Shown piece after piece: positions 8,350-16,949 of a stretch of 64,000 nt of DNA. The notes under the pieces were generated by a model. The model was not told the origin of the DNA, searched no databases, and was given only the letters and a program-made list of their open reading frames with translations. Both the position numbers and the translations under genes were made by a program. The DNA comes from Amycolatopsis sp. NBC_01480 (GTDB lineage: Bacteria > Actinomycetota > Actinomycetes > Mycobacteriales > Pseudonocardiaceae): NCBI RefSeq assembly GCF_036227205.1, contig NZ_CP109442.1:4340001-4404000 (forward strand), given 5' to 3'. How positions within the stretch are numbered: the stretch's first letter is position 1; every line of letters starts with the position of its first letter.

Positions 8350-9014
8350 CCGCACCGCGAGGCTGGGGACTCCCCGAGTCGCACCTGCTACCGGACGTAG
8401 TCGTCGCGTTCGTCGACGGCGAGCTTTCCCTGGGCCCGCAGGACCGGGCCGCTTCGCACATCGCGCGCTGCCCCGGCTGTGCGGCCGAGGTGGCCGCCCA
8501 GCGGCAGGCCGTCGCGGCGGTCAAGCGCGCCGTCGACCCGGCCATGTCGGCCGGGTTCCTGGCCAGCCTCCGGTCCATCCCGGAGCACACCGACCTGCCC
8601 AGCTCACCGGACAACCTGGCGGTGACGGCCGACGGCCAGCTGGTCGCCATCCAGCGCCCGGACCGGGTCGCGGGCTTGAAGGACAGCGGCGTGTTCGGCG
8701 GCACCCCGTTGGGCTCGACCGCGCCGCTCGGGCACTCGTCCACCGTGCTCGGCGGCGGCCGGTTCGGCTTCAGCCGCAAGAAGGCGGCGCAGGGCGCGGG
8801 CGTGGTCGTCTCGGGCCTGGTGCTGAGCGCGCTGGCCCTGGTGGGGACGTCGGCGGACAGCGGTGAGGGCTCGACCGACCCGAGCCCCCAGCCGCCGCCG
8901 AACGCGAACCTGCTGCCCGCCCAGATGGGGGTGCAGCCGCTGCTGTCGCCCACCTCGACCACGGTCCGGCCGGTGAGCGACACCACCAGCACCGCCGCGG
9001 TCCCGGCCCGCTGA
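8346..9014 (+). CDS. rseA: Anti-sigma-E factor RseA (ZAS type, one TM helix)
   Basis: A 222-residue protein whose start overlaps the sigE stop (ATGA). Residues 38-45 read 'HIARCPGC', the H-x3-C-x2-C motif of zinc-binding anti-sigma domains that hold the sigma factor in the cytosol. A hydrophobic helix follows at about residues 142-162, then a Pro/Thr-rich tail. In mycobacteria RseA is released by phosphorylation and ClpC1P2 degradation; whether that occurs here is not visible. A strong terminator hairpin follows at 9032-9067. Confidence 0.9.
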   Translation: MTAPRGWGLPESHLLPDVVVAFVDGELSLGPQDRAASHIARCPGCAAEVAAQRQAVAAVKRAVDPAMSAGFLASLRSIPEHTDLPSSPDNLAVTADGQLVAIQRPDRVAGLKDSGVFGGTPLGSTAPLGHSSTVLGGGRFGFSRKKAAQGAGVVVSGLVLSALALVGTSADSGEGSTDPSPQPPPNANLLPAQMGVQPLLSPTSTTVRPVSDTTSTAAVPAR

Positions 9015-9031
9015 AGACTTTCGTTCCATTA

Positions 9032-9067
9032 CTGAGGGCTCGCCTGGTCGCAGGCGGGCCCTCAGTG
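9032..9067 (+). terminator. Terminator hairpin after sigE-rseA
   Basis: Arms actgagggctcgcctg (9032-9047) and its complement with one G:T pair (9052-9067) enclose a 4-nt loop, followed by gctttcttg. It separates sigE-rseA from htrA. Confidence 0.75.
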
Positions 9068-9216
9068 CTTTCTTGAACGCTTTCGCCCGGCCGCGAGTCC
9101 TGTTTGTCCTTTTGGCTGATCAGACAACAGCCATTTCACCGTCGTCTGGGCAGACTCGGTGGTCTGGGCTTGGGTATCGTCGACGCCCAGCCACCTGATC
9201 TCAGCCCCGGGGAAAA

Positions 9217-10740
9217 ATGACCGAGCAGCCTGACGCGAACCCAGCCCAGCCGGGCTCCACCGGTGACGACCGGCTGGGCCCCCGTCCGCTGGACCGGCCC
9301 GCCGTGGATCCGGCCCAGTCGGCGGTGTTCGGCCGGCCGCGCGGAGTGGATGGCGCGTTCGACAAGCTCTACACCCCGTCGTCCAACGGCAGCCAGAACC
9401 TGAGCCTCGCGCCGCCCGCGCCCGAATCGCTGGCGGAGGCGTTCCGGCGCCCGCCGGGTTCCGAAGGCGTGGTGCTGGAGCGTCCGCGTGAGGCCACCGG
9501 TGAAGCGTCCGCCGCGGAGCCTCCCCTGTGGACGGACGACAAGGACCCGTGGCGCGACCCCGCCGCGGGCGCCGTGCTCGCCGGTCCCGCCGTGCCGGCC
9601 GAGGACGAGCCGAAGCCCGGCAAGCGCCCGCCCGGTGCGTTGCTGAGCCTGCCCGAGGTGCTGTTCGGCCGCCGGGTGCAGACGAAGGCACTGGTGCTGC
9701 TCGGCGTGGTCGCGCTGCTCGTCGGCGCGGTCGGCGGGCTGGTCGGCTGGTGGGTGGCCGACACCGGGTCCGCGCTGACCGGCAGCGCCACGATCTCCGA
9801 GGCCGACGCGGCCAAGGAGCGCCCGCCGGGCTCGGTCGCCGACATCGCCAAGCGCGTCTCGCCCGCCGTCGTCTCGCTCGAGGTCTTCAAGCCCGGCGCG
9901 GACTCCGGCGAGCAGGGGTCCGGGGTGATGATCGACCCGCAGGGCTACATCCTGACCAACGAGCACGTGGTCACCACCGCGGTGGCCGACCCGACCGTGA
10001 AGGTCACCGCGATCTTCAACGACGGCACGCGCACCGAGGCGAAGATCGTCGGCTCGGACCAGAAGAGCGACCTCGCCGTGGTGAAGGTGAACGTCACCAA
10101 TCCCGTGGTGCTGCAGATCGGCAAGTCCTCCGGGCTGCAGGTGGGCGACGCGGTGATCGCCGTCGGCTCGCCGCTGGCGCTGCAGAACACCGTGACCTCC
10201 GGCATCGTCAGCGCGCTGGACCGGCCGATCACCGCGGGCGGCGACAACGGCACGCCCCCGGTGACCTACGAGGCGATCCAGACCGACGCGGCGATCAACC
10301 ACGGCAACTCCGGCGGCGCGCTCGTCGACTCCACCGGCGCGCTGGTGGGCATCAACTCCTCGATCCGCTCTTCCAGCGCGGACGGCGGCAGCATCGGCAT
10401 CGGCTTCGCCATCCCGAGCGACTACGCGATCAAGATCGCCAAGGCGCTGATCAAGGACGGCAAGGTCACGCACGCGGACATCGGCATCAACGCCTCGTCC
10501 ACGGTCACCGGCTCGGCCACGATGGGCGCGCAGGTGAAGAACGTCGCGCCGAACGGCCCGGCCGCGGCCGCGGGGATCAAGGAGGGCGACGTGATCACGA
10601 AGATCGGCGACCGCCCGGTCCGCGACTCCGCCGAGCTGACCGTGGCGGTGCGCAACCACGACGTCGGCGAGGTGGTCCCGGTGCAGCTCGCACGCGACGG
10701 CGCGGTGCTGGTGGTCGACGTGACCCTCGGGTCGGACTGA
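9217..10740 (+). CDS. htrA: HtrA/DegP-family membrane-anchored serine protease
   Basis: A 507-residue protein: a long polar Pro-rich cytosolic N-terminus, one TM helix at about 158-182, a trypsin-like protease domain and a C-terminal PDZ domain (about 415-505). The catalytic triad is visible as His250 (NEH), Asp285 (SDLAVV) and Ser365 (GNSGG). It degrades or refolds damaged extracytoplasmic proteins and is part of the SigE envelope-stress module, equivalent to Rv1223. It has its own ATG with a ggggaaaa site and is separated from rseA by a terminator, so it may have its own promoter. Confidence 0.93.
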   Translation: MTEQPDANPAQPGSTGDDRLGPRPLDRPAVDPAQSAVFGRPRGVDGAFDKLYTPSSNGSQNLSLAPPAPESLAEAFRRPPGSEGVVLERPREATGEASAAEPPLWTDDKDPWRDPAAGAVLAGPAVPAEDEPKPGKRPPGALLSLPEVLFGRRVQTKALVLLGVVALLVGAVGGLVGWWVADTGSALTGSATISEADAAKERPPGSVADIAKRVSPAVVSLEVFKPGADSGEQGSGVMIDPQGYILTNEHVVTTAVADPTVKVTAIFNDGTRTEAKIVGSDQKSDLAVVKVNVTNPVVLQIGKSSGLQVGDAVIAVGSPLALQNTVTSGIVSALDRPITAGGDNGTPPVTYEAIQTDAAINHGNSGGALVDSTGALVGINSSIRSSSADGGSIGIGFAIPSDYAIKIAKALIKDGKVTHADIGINASSTVTGSATMGAQVKNVAPNGPAAAAGIKEGDVITKIGDRPVRDSAELTVAVRNHDVGEVVPVQLARDGAVLVVDVTLGSD

Positions 10741-10826
10741 CCGGTCGACAGGTTGGCCTTCGGGCTGCCGGAACGCGGGGCGGCCCGGGTAGGCTGAGCC
10801 GGTAAGGCGCGAGCGGAGGTTCACGG

Positions 10827-11267
10827 GTGTTCGACAGTGTCGGCTGGGGCGAGATCCTCGTGCTCATCGTCGCCGGGCTCTTCATCCTCGGGCCGGAGCG
10901 GCTGCCGGAAGCGGCGTCGTGGATGGCCAAGAGCGTGCGCAAGGTCCGCGAGTTCGCCACCGGCGCCAAGGAGCAACTGCGCGAAGAGATGGGCCCGGAG
11001 TTCGACCAGCTCCGCAAGCCGCTCGAAGACCTGCGCGGGCTGCGCAACTTCGACCCCAAGCGCGTGGTCACCCAGCACCTGTTCGACGGTGACTCGGACC
11101 CGCTCGGGCTCGGCGCGTTCAACGGGTCGAACGGATCCAACGGCACGAACGGGTCCAACGGTTCCAATGGCGCCAACGGTTCCGGCGTCAAACCGCAGAG
11201 CATCGCCCCGCAGGCCGAGCCGCTGAAGCCGGGCGAGCGCCCGCCGGTGGACCCGGACGCCACCTGA
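10827..11267 (+). CDS. tatB: Sec-independent translocase subunit TatB
   Basis: A 146-residue protein. Its first 22 residues form the single helix ('[21 protein letters not shown]'), followed by the FxxGPERLP-like hinge and an amphipathic helix ('[20 protein letters not shown]'), the standard TatB layout. TatB, with TatC, binds twin-arginine signal peptides of folded proteins. The C-terminal tail holds a Asn-Gly-Ser/Thr repeat (about residues 99-121) encoded by an imperfect 9-bp tandem repeat, probably a flexible linker. Placement after htrA matches Rv1224. Confidence 0.93.
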   Translation: MFDSVGWGEILVLIVAGLFILGPERLPEAASWMAKSVRKVREFATGAKEQLREEMGPEFDQLRKPLEDLRGLRNFDPKRVVTQHLFDGDSDPLGLGAFNGSNGSNGTNGSNGSNGANGSGVKPQSIAPQAEPLKPGERPPVDPDAT

Positions 11268-11340
11268 CCCCTTCCGGCGATTGTCGATCTTCCTGGGTAG
11301 CCTCTGGGCAAACCGTCCGGAACCGCCAGGAGGTCTTGAG

Positions 11341-11823
11341 ATGTCGCTTCGCACGGGAGTACTGGCCGGGACGGTTGTGGCCGCCGCGCTGGCGCTCGCC
11401 GGCTGCACCGCCGACGACGAGCCCAGCACCGCACCGCCGGCCACCACCACTCCGGTCGTGACGCCCGCCGTCCCCAGTTCTTCGAGCTCGCCCGCGGGCA
11501 ACGCCACGGGAGCCCAGCCGAACGTGAAGCGCGGCGCCGACACCGGTGAGGCCGGCGTCGACGTGCTGATCACCGTCGCCTACGCAAACGGCCAGGTCAC
11601 CCCGCCCGCCGGCATCGTCGACGTGCAGGTCGGCGACAAGGTGAAGCTCCGCCTGACCTCGGACAAACAGCAGAACATCGACGTGCAGGGCCAGCCCGAC
11701 CGCAGCGCCAACGTGGGCCCGGGCCAGCCCGCGGACGTGAACTGGACCGTGCTGAAGGCCGGCGACACCCAGGTTTCCCTGCGCGAGGCGAACACCGTGC
11801 TGGTCACCGTGCACGCCGGCTGA
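11341..11823 (+). CDS. Lipoprotein with cupredoxin-like domain
   Basis: A 160-residue protein starting at the ATG at 11341 with a strong aggagg site; the upstream in-frame start is rejected because it pushes the signal peptide inward. A lipobox LAGC places the lipidated Cys at residue 22. After a Thr/Ser/Pro-rich linker, the rest ('GIVDVQVGDKVKLRLTSDKQQNIDVQG') resembles a cupredoxin-like beta sandwich, but the usual copper ligands are not evident. It is anchored outside the membrane; function unknown. Convergent with mrp through palindrome A copy 2. Confidence 0.8.
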   Translation: MSLRTGVLAGTVVAAALALAGCTADDEPSTAPPATTTPVVTPAVPSSSSSPAGNATGAQPNVKRGADTGEAGVDVLITVAYANGQVTPPAGIVDVQVGDKVKLRLTSDKQQNIDVQGQPDRSANVGPGQPADVNWTVLKAGDTQVSLREANTVLVTVHAG

Positions 11824-11838
11824 CCCCGGCCCGGAAAA

Positions 11839-11889
11839 CCGTCAAGGCCTCCTTACCTGCGTTGGACGCGGGTAAGGAGGCCTTGACGG
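11839..11889. repeat. Palindrome family A, copy 2
   Basis: The inverted repeat has 23-bp arms (11839-11861 and 11867-11889) with one G:T pair and a 5-nt loop ttgga. The core is the same aaggcctccttac...gtaaggaggcctt as the other copies, here extended by ccgtc/gacgg. It lies between the convergent lipoprotein and mrp genes. Confidence 0.8.
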
Positions 11890-11899
11890 CTTCGACGGG

Positions 11900-13054
11900 T
11901 CAGCGACCGGCGGGGCTGACGTTCAGCATCATCCCGGCCAGGCCGCGGGCCCGGACGGTGAGCTTCTTCGCCGCTTCCTTCAACACCAGCGACGCGGGCG
12001 CGTCCGGCTCGGCGAGCACGATCGGCGTGCCCTCGTCGCCCTGCTCGCGCAGCCGCGGGTCGAGCGGCACCTGGCCGAGCAGCGGCACCGGCGAGCCGAT
12101 GGACTTGGACAGCGAGTCCGCGACCGACTGGCCGCCGCCCGAGCCGAAGATCTCCATCCGCTCGCCCGAGGGCGTTTCGAGCCAGGACATGTTCTCGATC
12201 ACCCCGGCCACGCGCTGGCGGGTCTGCATCGCGATCGCGCCCGCGCGCTCGGCCACCTCGGCGGCGGCCTGCTGCGGCGTGGTGACCACGAGGATCTCGG
12301 CGTTCGGGATCAGCTGCGCCACCGAGATCGCGATGTCGCCGGTGCCCGGCGGCAGGTCCAGCAGCAGGATGTCCAGATCGCCCCAGAACACGTCGGCCAG
12401 GAACTGCTGCAGCGCGCGGTGCAGCATCGGGCCGCGCCACACCACCGGCGCGTTGCCCGGGGTGAACATGCCGATCGAGATCACCTTCACGCCGTGGGAC
12501 TGCGGCGGCATGATCATCGTGTCGACCTTGGTCGGCTTCTCGCGCGCGCCCAGCATGCGCGGGATCGAGTGGCCGTAGATGTCCGCGTCCACCACGCCGA
12601 CGGACAGGCCGCGCTCGGCCATCGCGACGGCCAGGTTCACCGTCACCGAGGATTTGCCCACGCCGCCCTTGCCGGACGCCACGCAGTACACCCGGGTCAT
12701 GGAACCGGGCTGGGCGAACGGGATCACCGGCTCGGCGGCGTCCCCGCGCAGGGACTTGCGCAGCTCGCTGCGCTGCTCGTCGTTCATCACGTCCAGCTCG
12801 ACCCGCACGTCGGCGACGCCGGGGAGCTTTTTGACGGCCTCGGTGGTGTCCGAGGTCAGCGTCGCCTTGAGCGGGCAGCCGGCCACGGTCAGGTAGATGC
12901 CGACGGTGACCACGCCGTCTTCGCCGACCACCACGTCCTTCACCATGCCGAGGTCGGTGATCGGCTTTTTGATTTCGGGGTCGTACACGTCCTTCAGCGC
13001 GGTGCGGACGTCTTCGACGCTGGGGAGCTGCTGTGTACTCGTCACCCAGCCCAT
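11900..13054 (-). CDS. mrp: Mrp/ApbC-type P-loop ATPase, Fe-S cluster carrier
   Basis: A 384-residue protein with an N-terminal MIP18/DUF59 domain (about 8-85, 'LKDVYDPEIKKPITDLGMV') and a C-terminal ParA-like P-loop ATPase starting 'VASGKGGVGKSSVTVNLA'. 'LDILLLDLPPGTGD' is the Walker B region. Mrp/ApbC proteins carry [4Fe-4S] clusters to apo-proteins. The usual C-terminal CxxC of enteric ApbC is not seen, as in many actinobacterial homologues. Equivalent to Rv1229c. The start could also be the GTG at 13045. Confidence 0.92.
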   Translation of the reverse strand: MGWVTSTQQLPSVEDVRTALKDVYDPEIKKPITDLGMVKDVVVGEDGVVTVGIYLTVAGCPLKATLTSDTTEAVKKLPGVADVRVELDVMNDEQRSELRKSLRGDAAEPVIPFAQPGSMTRVYCVASGKGGVGKSSVTVNLAVAMAERGLSVGVVDADIYGHSIPRMLGAREKPTKVDTMIMPPQSHGVKVISIGMFTPGNAPVVWRGPMLHRALQQFLADVFWGDLDILLLDLPPGTGDIAISVAQLIPNAEILVVTTPQQAAAEVAERAGAIAMQTRQRVAGVIENMSWLETPSGERMEIFGSGGGQSVADSLSKSIGSPVPLLGQVPLDPRLREQGDEGTPIVLAEPDAPASLVLKEAAKKLTVRARGLAGMMLNVSPAGR

Positions 13055-13082
13055 GTTACGTATCGGTAGTGCGGAGGTGTTT

Positions 13083-13580
13083 TCACGCCTGCTTCGTGCG
13101 CCTCGGCTTCGGCTCGACGGCGAGGTCTTCGCGCAGCCGTTCCAGCTCGCTGCGCAGGTAATCGCGGGTCGCGACCTCGCCGACCGCGAGCCGCAGCGAC
13201 GCCAGCTCGCGCGCCAGGTACTCGGTGTCGGCCTTGGTCTGGGCGGAGCGCTTGCGGTCCTCGTCGAGCGCGACGCGGTCGCGGTCGTCCTGCCGGTTCT
13301 GCGCCAGCAGGATCAGCGGCGCGGCGTACGCGGCCTGCGTCGAGAAGGCCAGGTTGAGCAGGATGAACGGGTACGGATCCCAGCGCGCCGAGACCGCCAC
13401 CAGGTTCAGCACGATCCAGACGACCACGATCAGCGTCTGCCAGAACAGGTACTTGCCGGTGCCGAGGAAACGCGCGAGGCGCTCGGTCAGCCGGCCGAAG
13501 GTGTCCGGGTCGATGTTCAGCCGCAGCCGGGCCTGGCCGCGCGGCTGGTCGAGCCGGCGGCCCGAGGTGAGTTCAGGCAC
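13083..13580 (-). CDS. DUF1003 membrane protein
   Basis: A 165-residue protein with two hydrophobic helices ('LFWQTLIVVVWIVLNLVAV' and 'PFILLNLAFSTQAAYAAPLI'), then 'LLAQNRQDDRDR', the DUF1003 signature, and a charged coiled coil to the end. The function is unknown. It overlaps the upstream MgtE-N/CBS gene by 8 bp, so the two are translationally coupled, and in many actinobacteria the pair is conserved. A role with Mg2+ regulation is inferred only from this neighbour. Confidence 0.85.
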   Translation of the reverse strand: MPELTSGRRLDQPRGQARLRLNIDPDTFGRLTERLARFLGTGKYLFWQTLIVVVWIVLNLVAVSARWDPYPFILLNLAFSTQAAYAAPLILLAQNRQDDRDRVALDEDRKRSAQTKADTEYLARELASLRLAVGEVATRDYLRSELERLREDLAVEPKPRRTKQA

Positions 13581-14934
13581 GTTCGGCCCCTTGGGTTTCG
13601 GCGGTCTCGGACTCGGAAGCCCCGGTGGTTTGAGCGGTTTCTGTGGTCTCAGTGGTTTCCACGCCGTCCGCGACGTCGCGCAGGCCGGTCTCGCGCCAGC
13701 CGTCGGGCAGCAGGTGGTCGAGGACGTCGTCGACGGTGACCGCGCCCAGCAGGTGGTCCTCGGCGTCGACCACCGGGCCGCACGCGAGGTTGTACGCCGC
13801 GAAGTACCGCGTCACTTCGGGCAGCGACGCCGTCGGGCGCAACGCGGTGAGGTCGGTGTCGACGGCGCTCGCGATCAGCTCGGCCGGCGGCTCGCGCAGC
13901 AGCCGCTGGAAGTGCACCACGCCGACGAACCGCCCGGTCGGCGTCGCCGAGGGCGGCCGGCAGACGAACACCATGGTGGCCAGCGCGGCGGGCAGGTCGG
14001 CGTTGCGGATGTGGGCGAGCGCCTCGGCGATCGTCGCGTCGGGGGTGAGGACCACCGGCTCCGGCGTCATCAGGCCGCCCGCGCTGTCGGGGGTGTAGGC
14101 CAGCAGCCGCCGGACCGGCGCCGACTCCTCCGGCTCCATCAGCTCCAGCAGCCGCCGCTGCTCGGCCGGGGCCAGCTCGGACAGCAGGTCCGCCGCGTCG
14201 TCGGGGTTCATCGCCTCGAGGATGTCGGCGGCGCGCTCCTCGGGCAGGTAGCCGAGCAGCTCCTTCTGGTCGTCGTCGGGCAGCTCCTCGATGACGTCGG
14301 CGAGGCGCTCGTCGTCCATCGCGTCGGCCACCTCGTGACGGCGCTTGAGCGGCAGGTCTCGCACGGTCGCGGCGACGTCGACCGCGCGCATCGTGTCGAA
14401 CAGCATCAGCAGCTGGCCCGCGCCCTGCGGCTGCCCGGCCAGGTCGGTCAGGCCCAGCCCGGCGACCTCGCTCCACGGCACCACGTGCATCGCCGCGCGG
14501 CGTCGGCCCAGCGCGAGGCGCGCGGAGCGTTCGCGGATCGCCAGCTTGGCCAGCACCCAGTCCCGCGTGCGGGTGGGCTCGAGCGCGGCGTCGACGACGG
14601 TGACCCGGGTATCGGTGCCGACGAGCGTCGAATGCGCGTCGAGCAGTTGCCCGCACACCAGGACTTCGTTGGGGCGCTGGGTGAAGTGCCGCATGTTCAC
14701 CGAGCCGGTGGCGAGCGTCACGGCGTTCGGCTCGATCGACGTCACGCGCAGCATGGGCACGAAGACGCGCCGCCGCGTCGCCAGCTCGACCACCAGGCCG
14801 AGCACCCGCGGCGGCTGCTGGTCGAGCCGCAGGCCCGCGACGACGTCACGGACCTTCCCGATCGACTCCCCGTCGGGTCCGAATACCGGCAGACCCGCCA
14901 GCTGAGCTGCGAAAACCCTGTTCACGGCGGACAT
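13573..14934 (-). CDS. MgtE N-terminal/CBS domain protein without transport domain
   Basis: A 453-residue soluble protein. An N-terminal PRC-barrel-like part ('GLPVFGPDGESIGKVRDVV') is followed by the helical MgtE_N domain ('LPDDDQKELLGYLPEERAADILEAM') and a CBS pair (about 290-425). The five-helix MgtE channel domain is absent, so it cannot be a Mg2+ channel itself. The regulatory half of MgtE senses Mg2+ in channel proteins; a sensory or partner role here is inferred. It ends in a Thr/Glu/Ser-rich tail. Equivalent to Rv1232c. Confidence 0.85.
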   Translation of the reverse strand: MSAVNRVFAAQLAGLPVFGPDGESIGKVRDVVAGLRLDQQPPRVLGLVVELATRRRVFVPMLRVTSIEPNAVTLATGSVNMRHFTQRPNEVLVCGQLLDAHSTLVGTDTRVTVVDAALEPTRTRDWVLAKLAIRERSARLALGRRRAAMHVVPWSEVAGLGLTDLAGQPQGAGQLLMLFDTMRAVDVAATVRDLPLKRRHEVADAMDDERLADVIEELPDDDQKELLGYLPEERAADILEAMNPDDAADLLSELAPAEQRRLLELMEPEESAPVRRLLAYTPDSAGGLMTPEPVVLTPDATIAEALAHIRNADLPAALATMVFVCRPPSATPTGRFVGVVHFQRLLREPPAELIASAVDTDLTALRPTASLPEVTRYFAAYNLACGPVVDAEDHLLGAVTVDDVLDHLLPDGWRETGLRDVADGVETTETTETAQTTGASESETAETQGAERA

Positions 14935-15006
14935 GCACCAGACACTATCGGCTGCCGCTCCGCCGCGCCCGCGCCGAGCACGCCGGTGTTCTCCGTGTCC
15001 TCTCAG

Positions 15007-15903
15007 TCAGGACAGCGCCCACGAAACGAGGCACGGGAGCGACTCGTACGCGGGCCCTTCGTCGCCGAGGTCCCCGGTGTCACGCAGGTCTTCGGTGAAC
15101 CACAGCTGGTTCTCGACGGCGCGGACCAGCGTCCAGGCCTTCACCCGCTCGGCGTCCAGCCCGGTGACGGTGAGCTTATCGTCCAATGTGGACTCTTCGA
15201 ACCGGTTCCACAGCAAGGGGAACACGCAGTATTCGAGGTCGCCGGCGAGCGGCTTGGGGTCGATCACCAGCCACGGCTCACGCTGCCCGGCGAGCACGTT
15301 CTGGTAGTGCAGGTCCTCGTTCACCAGCGCGTGGCCGGCGTACGGGCCGAGGTCGCGGCACACCTCGAGCGCGGCGTCGAGCTGCTTGCGGGGGAACGGC
15401 TCGCCCAGCTCTTGCCAGGCCTTCGGCAGGTATTCGAGCAGCCGTTCGGCTTCGCCGCGCAACGTCCGGGCCAGCTCAGTCGGCGCGGGCACGGCGAGGC
15501 GCCGCGCCAGCCCGCTCATCACGTCGACGGCTTCGAACAGCGGCTCGTCGTCCAACGTCCGGGTGTGGTCGAGGCGTTCGAGCAGCATCACCCCTTCGTC
15601 TGGTGCGGATTCCAGCAGCAGCACCGAGCCGCGACCGGCCCATGTGGACAGTGCGAGTGGCTCGTACCGCGATTCCGCTTCCACCCAGCCGAGTTTGAGC
15701 GCGACCGCGGTGCCGTCTTCGCGACGCGCGGGCTGGACGACACCGACGAAGCCGTGCATCGCCTCGCCTTCCGGCGTCAGGCCCCACAGCCGGGCGTACT
15801 TCTCGGCCAGGTCCGGCAGGGCCGCGAGCCAGGGCCGGCTCTCCGGCCCGAGCACCCGGGGTGCGCGGGCGGCGAAGGCGGGCGGGATCCGTAACGGGGT
15901 CAC
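15007..15903 (-). CDS. Aminoglycoside/hydroxyurea phosphotransferase family kinase (APH(6)-like)
   Basis: A 298-residue protein of the PF04655 type. The catalytic loop reads 'HALVNEDLHYQNVLAG', keeping the Asp and Asn of the Brenner motif although the usual His-Gly is Asn-Glu, and 'REPWLVIDPKPLAGDLEYC' carries the Mg2+-binding Asp. Members phosphorylate streptomycin or hydroxyurea; many chromosomal ones have no known substrate. It stands alone and diverges from the SPFH gene, with 94 bp between starts. Resistance should not be assumed. Confidence 0.8.
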   Translation of the reverse strand: MTPLRIPPAFAARAPRVLGPESRPWLAALPDLAEKYARLWGLTPEGEAMHGFVGVVQPARREDGTAVALKLGWVEAESRYEPLALSTWAGRGSVLLLESAPDEGVMLLERLDHTRTLDDEPLFEAVDVMSGLARRLAVPAPTELARTLRGEAERLLEYLPKAWQELGEPFPRKQLDAALEVCRDLGPYAGHALVNEDLHYQNVLAGQREPWLVIDPKPLAGDLEYCVFPLLWNRFEESTLDDKLTVTGLDAERVKAWTLVRAVENQLWFTEDLRDTGDLGDEGPAYESLPCLVSWALS

Positions 15904-15997
15904 CGGTTCAGCCTGTCAGTGGTGTCGAGTCCATTTCCCCGCCCGCGCCGCGCGCGTAGAGTGGGGAGACCAGGGGCGAGGTGACCCGGGAGCTGCC

Positions 15998-16942
15998 ATG
16001 ATCGTCGAAATTCTGAGCGCGGTCGTAGTCGTGGGCGGAGTCTGGCTCGGGGCCACCGTCCGGGTGGTGAAGCAGTACGAACGCGGCCTGGTGTTCCGGT
16101 TCGGCCGCGTCCTGACCAAGCAGCGCGGGCCGGGGCTGACCCTGCTGATGCCGGTGGCCGACCGGCTGCAGAAGGTGAACATGCAGATCGTCACCATGCC
16201 GGTGCCCGCGCAGGACGGCATCACCCGCGACAACGTCACGGTGCGCGTGGACGCGGTGGTGTACTTCAAGGTGGTCGACCCGGTGCTGGCCACGGTGAAC
16301 GTGCAGGACTACCGCGCGGCCGTCGGGCAGGTCGCGCAGACCTCGCTGCGCTCGATCATCGGCAAGAGCGACCTCGACGACCTGCTGTCCAACCGCGAAC
16401 GGCTCAACCAGGGCCTGGAGCTGATGATCGACAGCCCGGCGCTGGACTGGGGCATCCACATCGACCGCGTCGAGATCAAGGACGTCGCCCTGCCGGAGAC
16501 GATGAAGCGCTCGATGTCCCGCCAGGCCGAGGCCGAACGGGAGCGCCGCGCCCGGGTGATCTCCGCGGACGGCGAGCTGCAGGCGTCGTACAAGCTGTCC
16601 CAGGCGGCGGCCACCATGGCCGACACCCCGGCCGCCCTGCAACTGCGGCTGCTGGAGACCGTGGTGCAGGTGTCGGCGGAGAAGAACTCGACCCTGGTGC
16701 TGCCGTTCCCGGTGGAACTGCTGCGGTTCCTCGACGCGGCCACCCCGCGACCGGCCGCGGCGGCTGCGGCCGCGGCACCGGCTGCCGCGGCTGAGCCTGT
16801 TGTGCCGGAGCCTGCTGCGCCTGAGCTTGCCGCGCCTGAGGACACAGAACCTGCGCTGCCGGAGGGCGCCCAGCCGGAGACGAACGGCCGGACCGCCCCG
16901 TCACCCCGCCGGCCGGGCGACGCCCTGACCGAGTCCGAGTGA
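15998..16942 (+). CDS. SPFH/band 7 family membrane protein
   Basis: A 314-residue protein from the ATG at 15998. One N-terminal helix ('VEILSAVVVVGGVWLGATV') is followed by the SPFH domain ('VKQYERGLVFRFGRVL', 'RDNVTVRVDAVVYFKV') and a charged helical stretch ('RQAEAERERRARVISADGE'), the stomatin/slipin layout. Such proteins form large membrane rings that organise lipid domains and proteases. The last about 70 residues are an Ala/Pro/Glu-rich tail unlike the family core. No protease partner (NfeD) is adjacent. Confidence 0.88.
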   Translation: MIVEILSAVVVVGGVWLGATVRVVKQYERGLVFRFGRVLTKQRGPGLTLLMPVADRLQKVNMQIVTMPVPAQDGITRDNVTVRVDAVVYFKVVDPVLATVNVQDYRAAVGQVAQTSLRSIIGKSDLDDLLSNRERLNQGLELMIDSPALDWGIHIDRVEIKDVALPETMKRSMSRQAEAERERRARVISADGELQASYKLSQAAATMADTPAALQLRLLETVVQVSAEKNSTLVLPFPVELLRFLDAATPRPAAAAAAAAPAAAAEPVVPEPAAPELAAPEDTEPALPEGAQPETNGRTAPSPRRPGDALTESE

Positions 16943-16949
16943 AGCGCGG

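Noticed and set aside
13225..15894. 889-codon plus-strand frame opposite DUF1003, MgtE-N/CBS and kinase genes
   Set aside because: The translation is Arg/His/Gln-rich without domains, and the opposite strand encodes three recognisable proteins.
15007..15903. Acquired aminoglycoside resistance gene
   Set aside because: Chromosomal actinobacterial APH(6)-like kinases are common, the catalytic His-Gly is replaced, and there is no mobile context, so resistance cannot be claimed.
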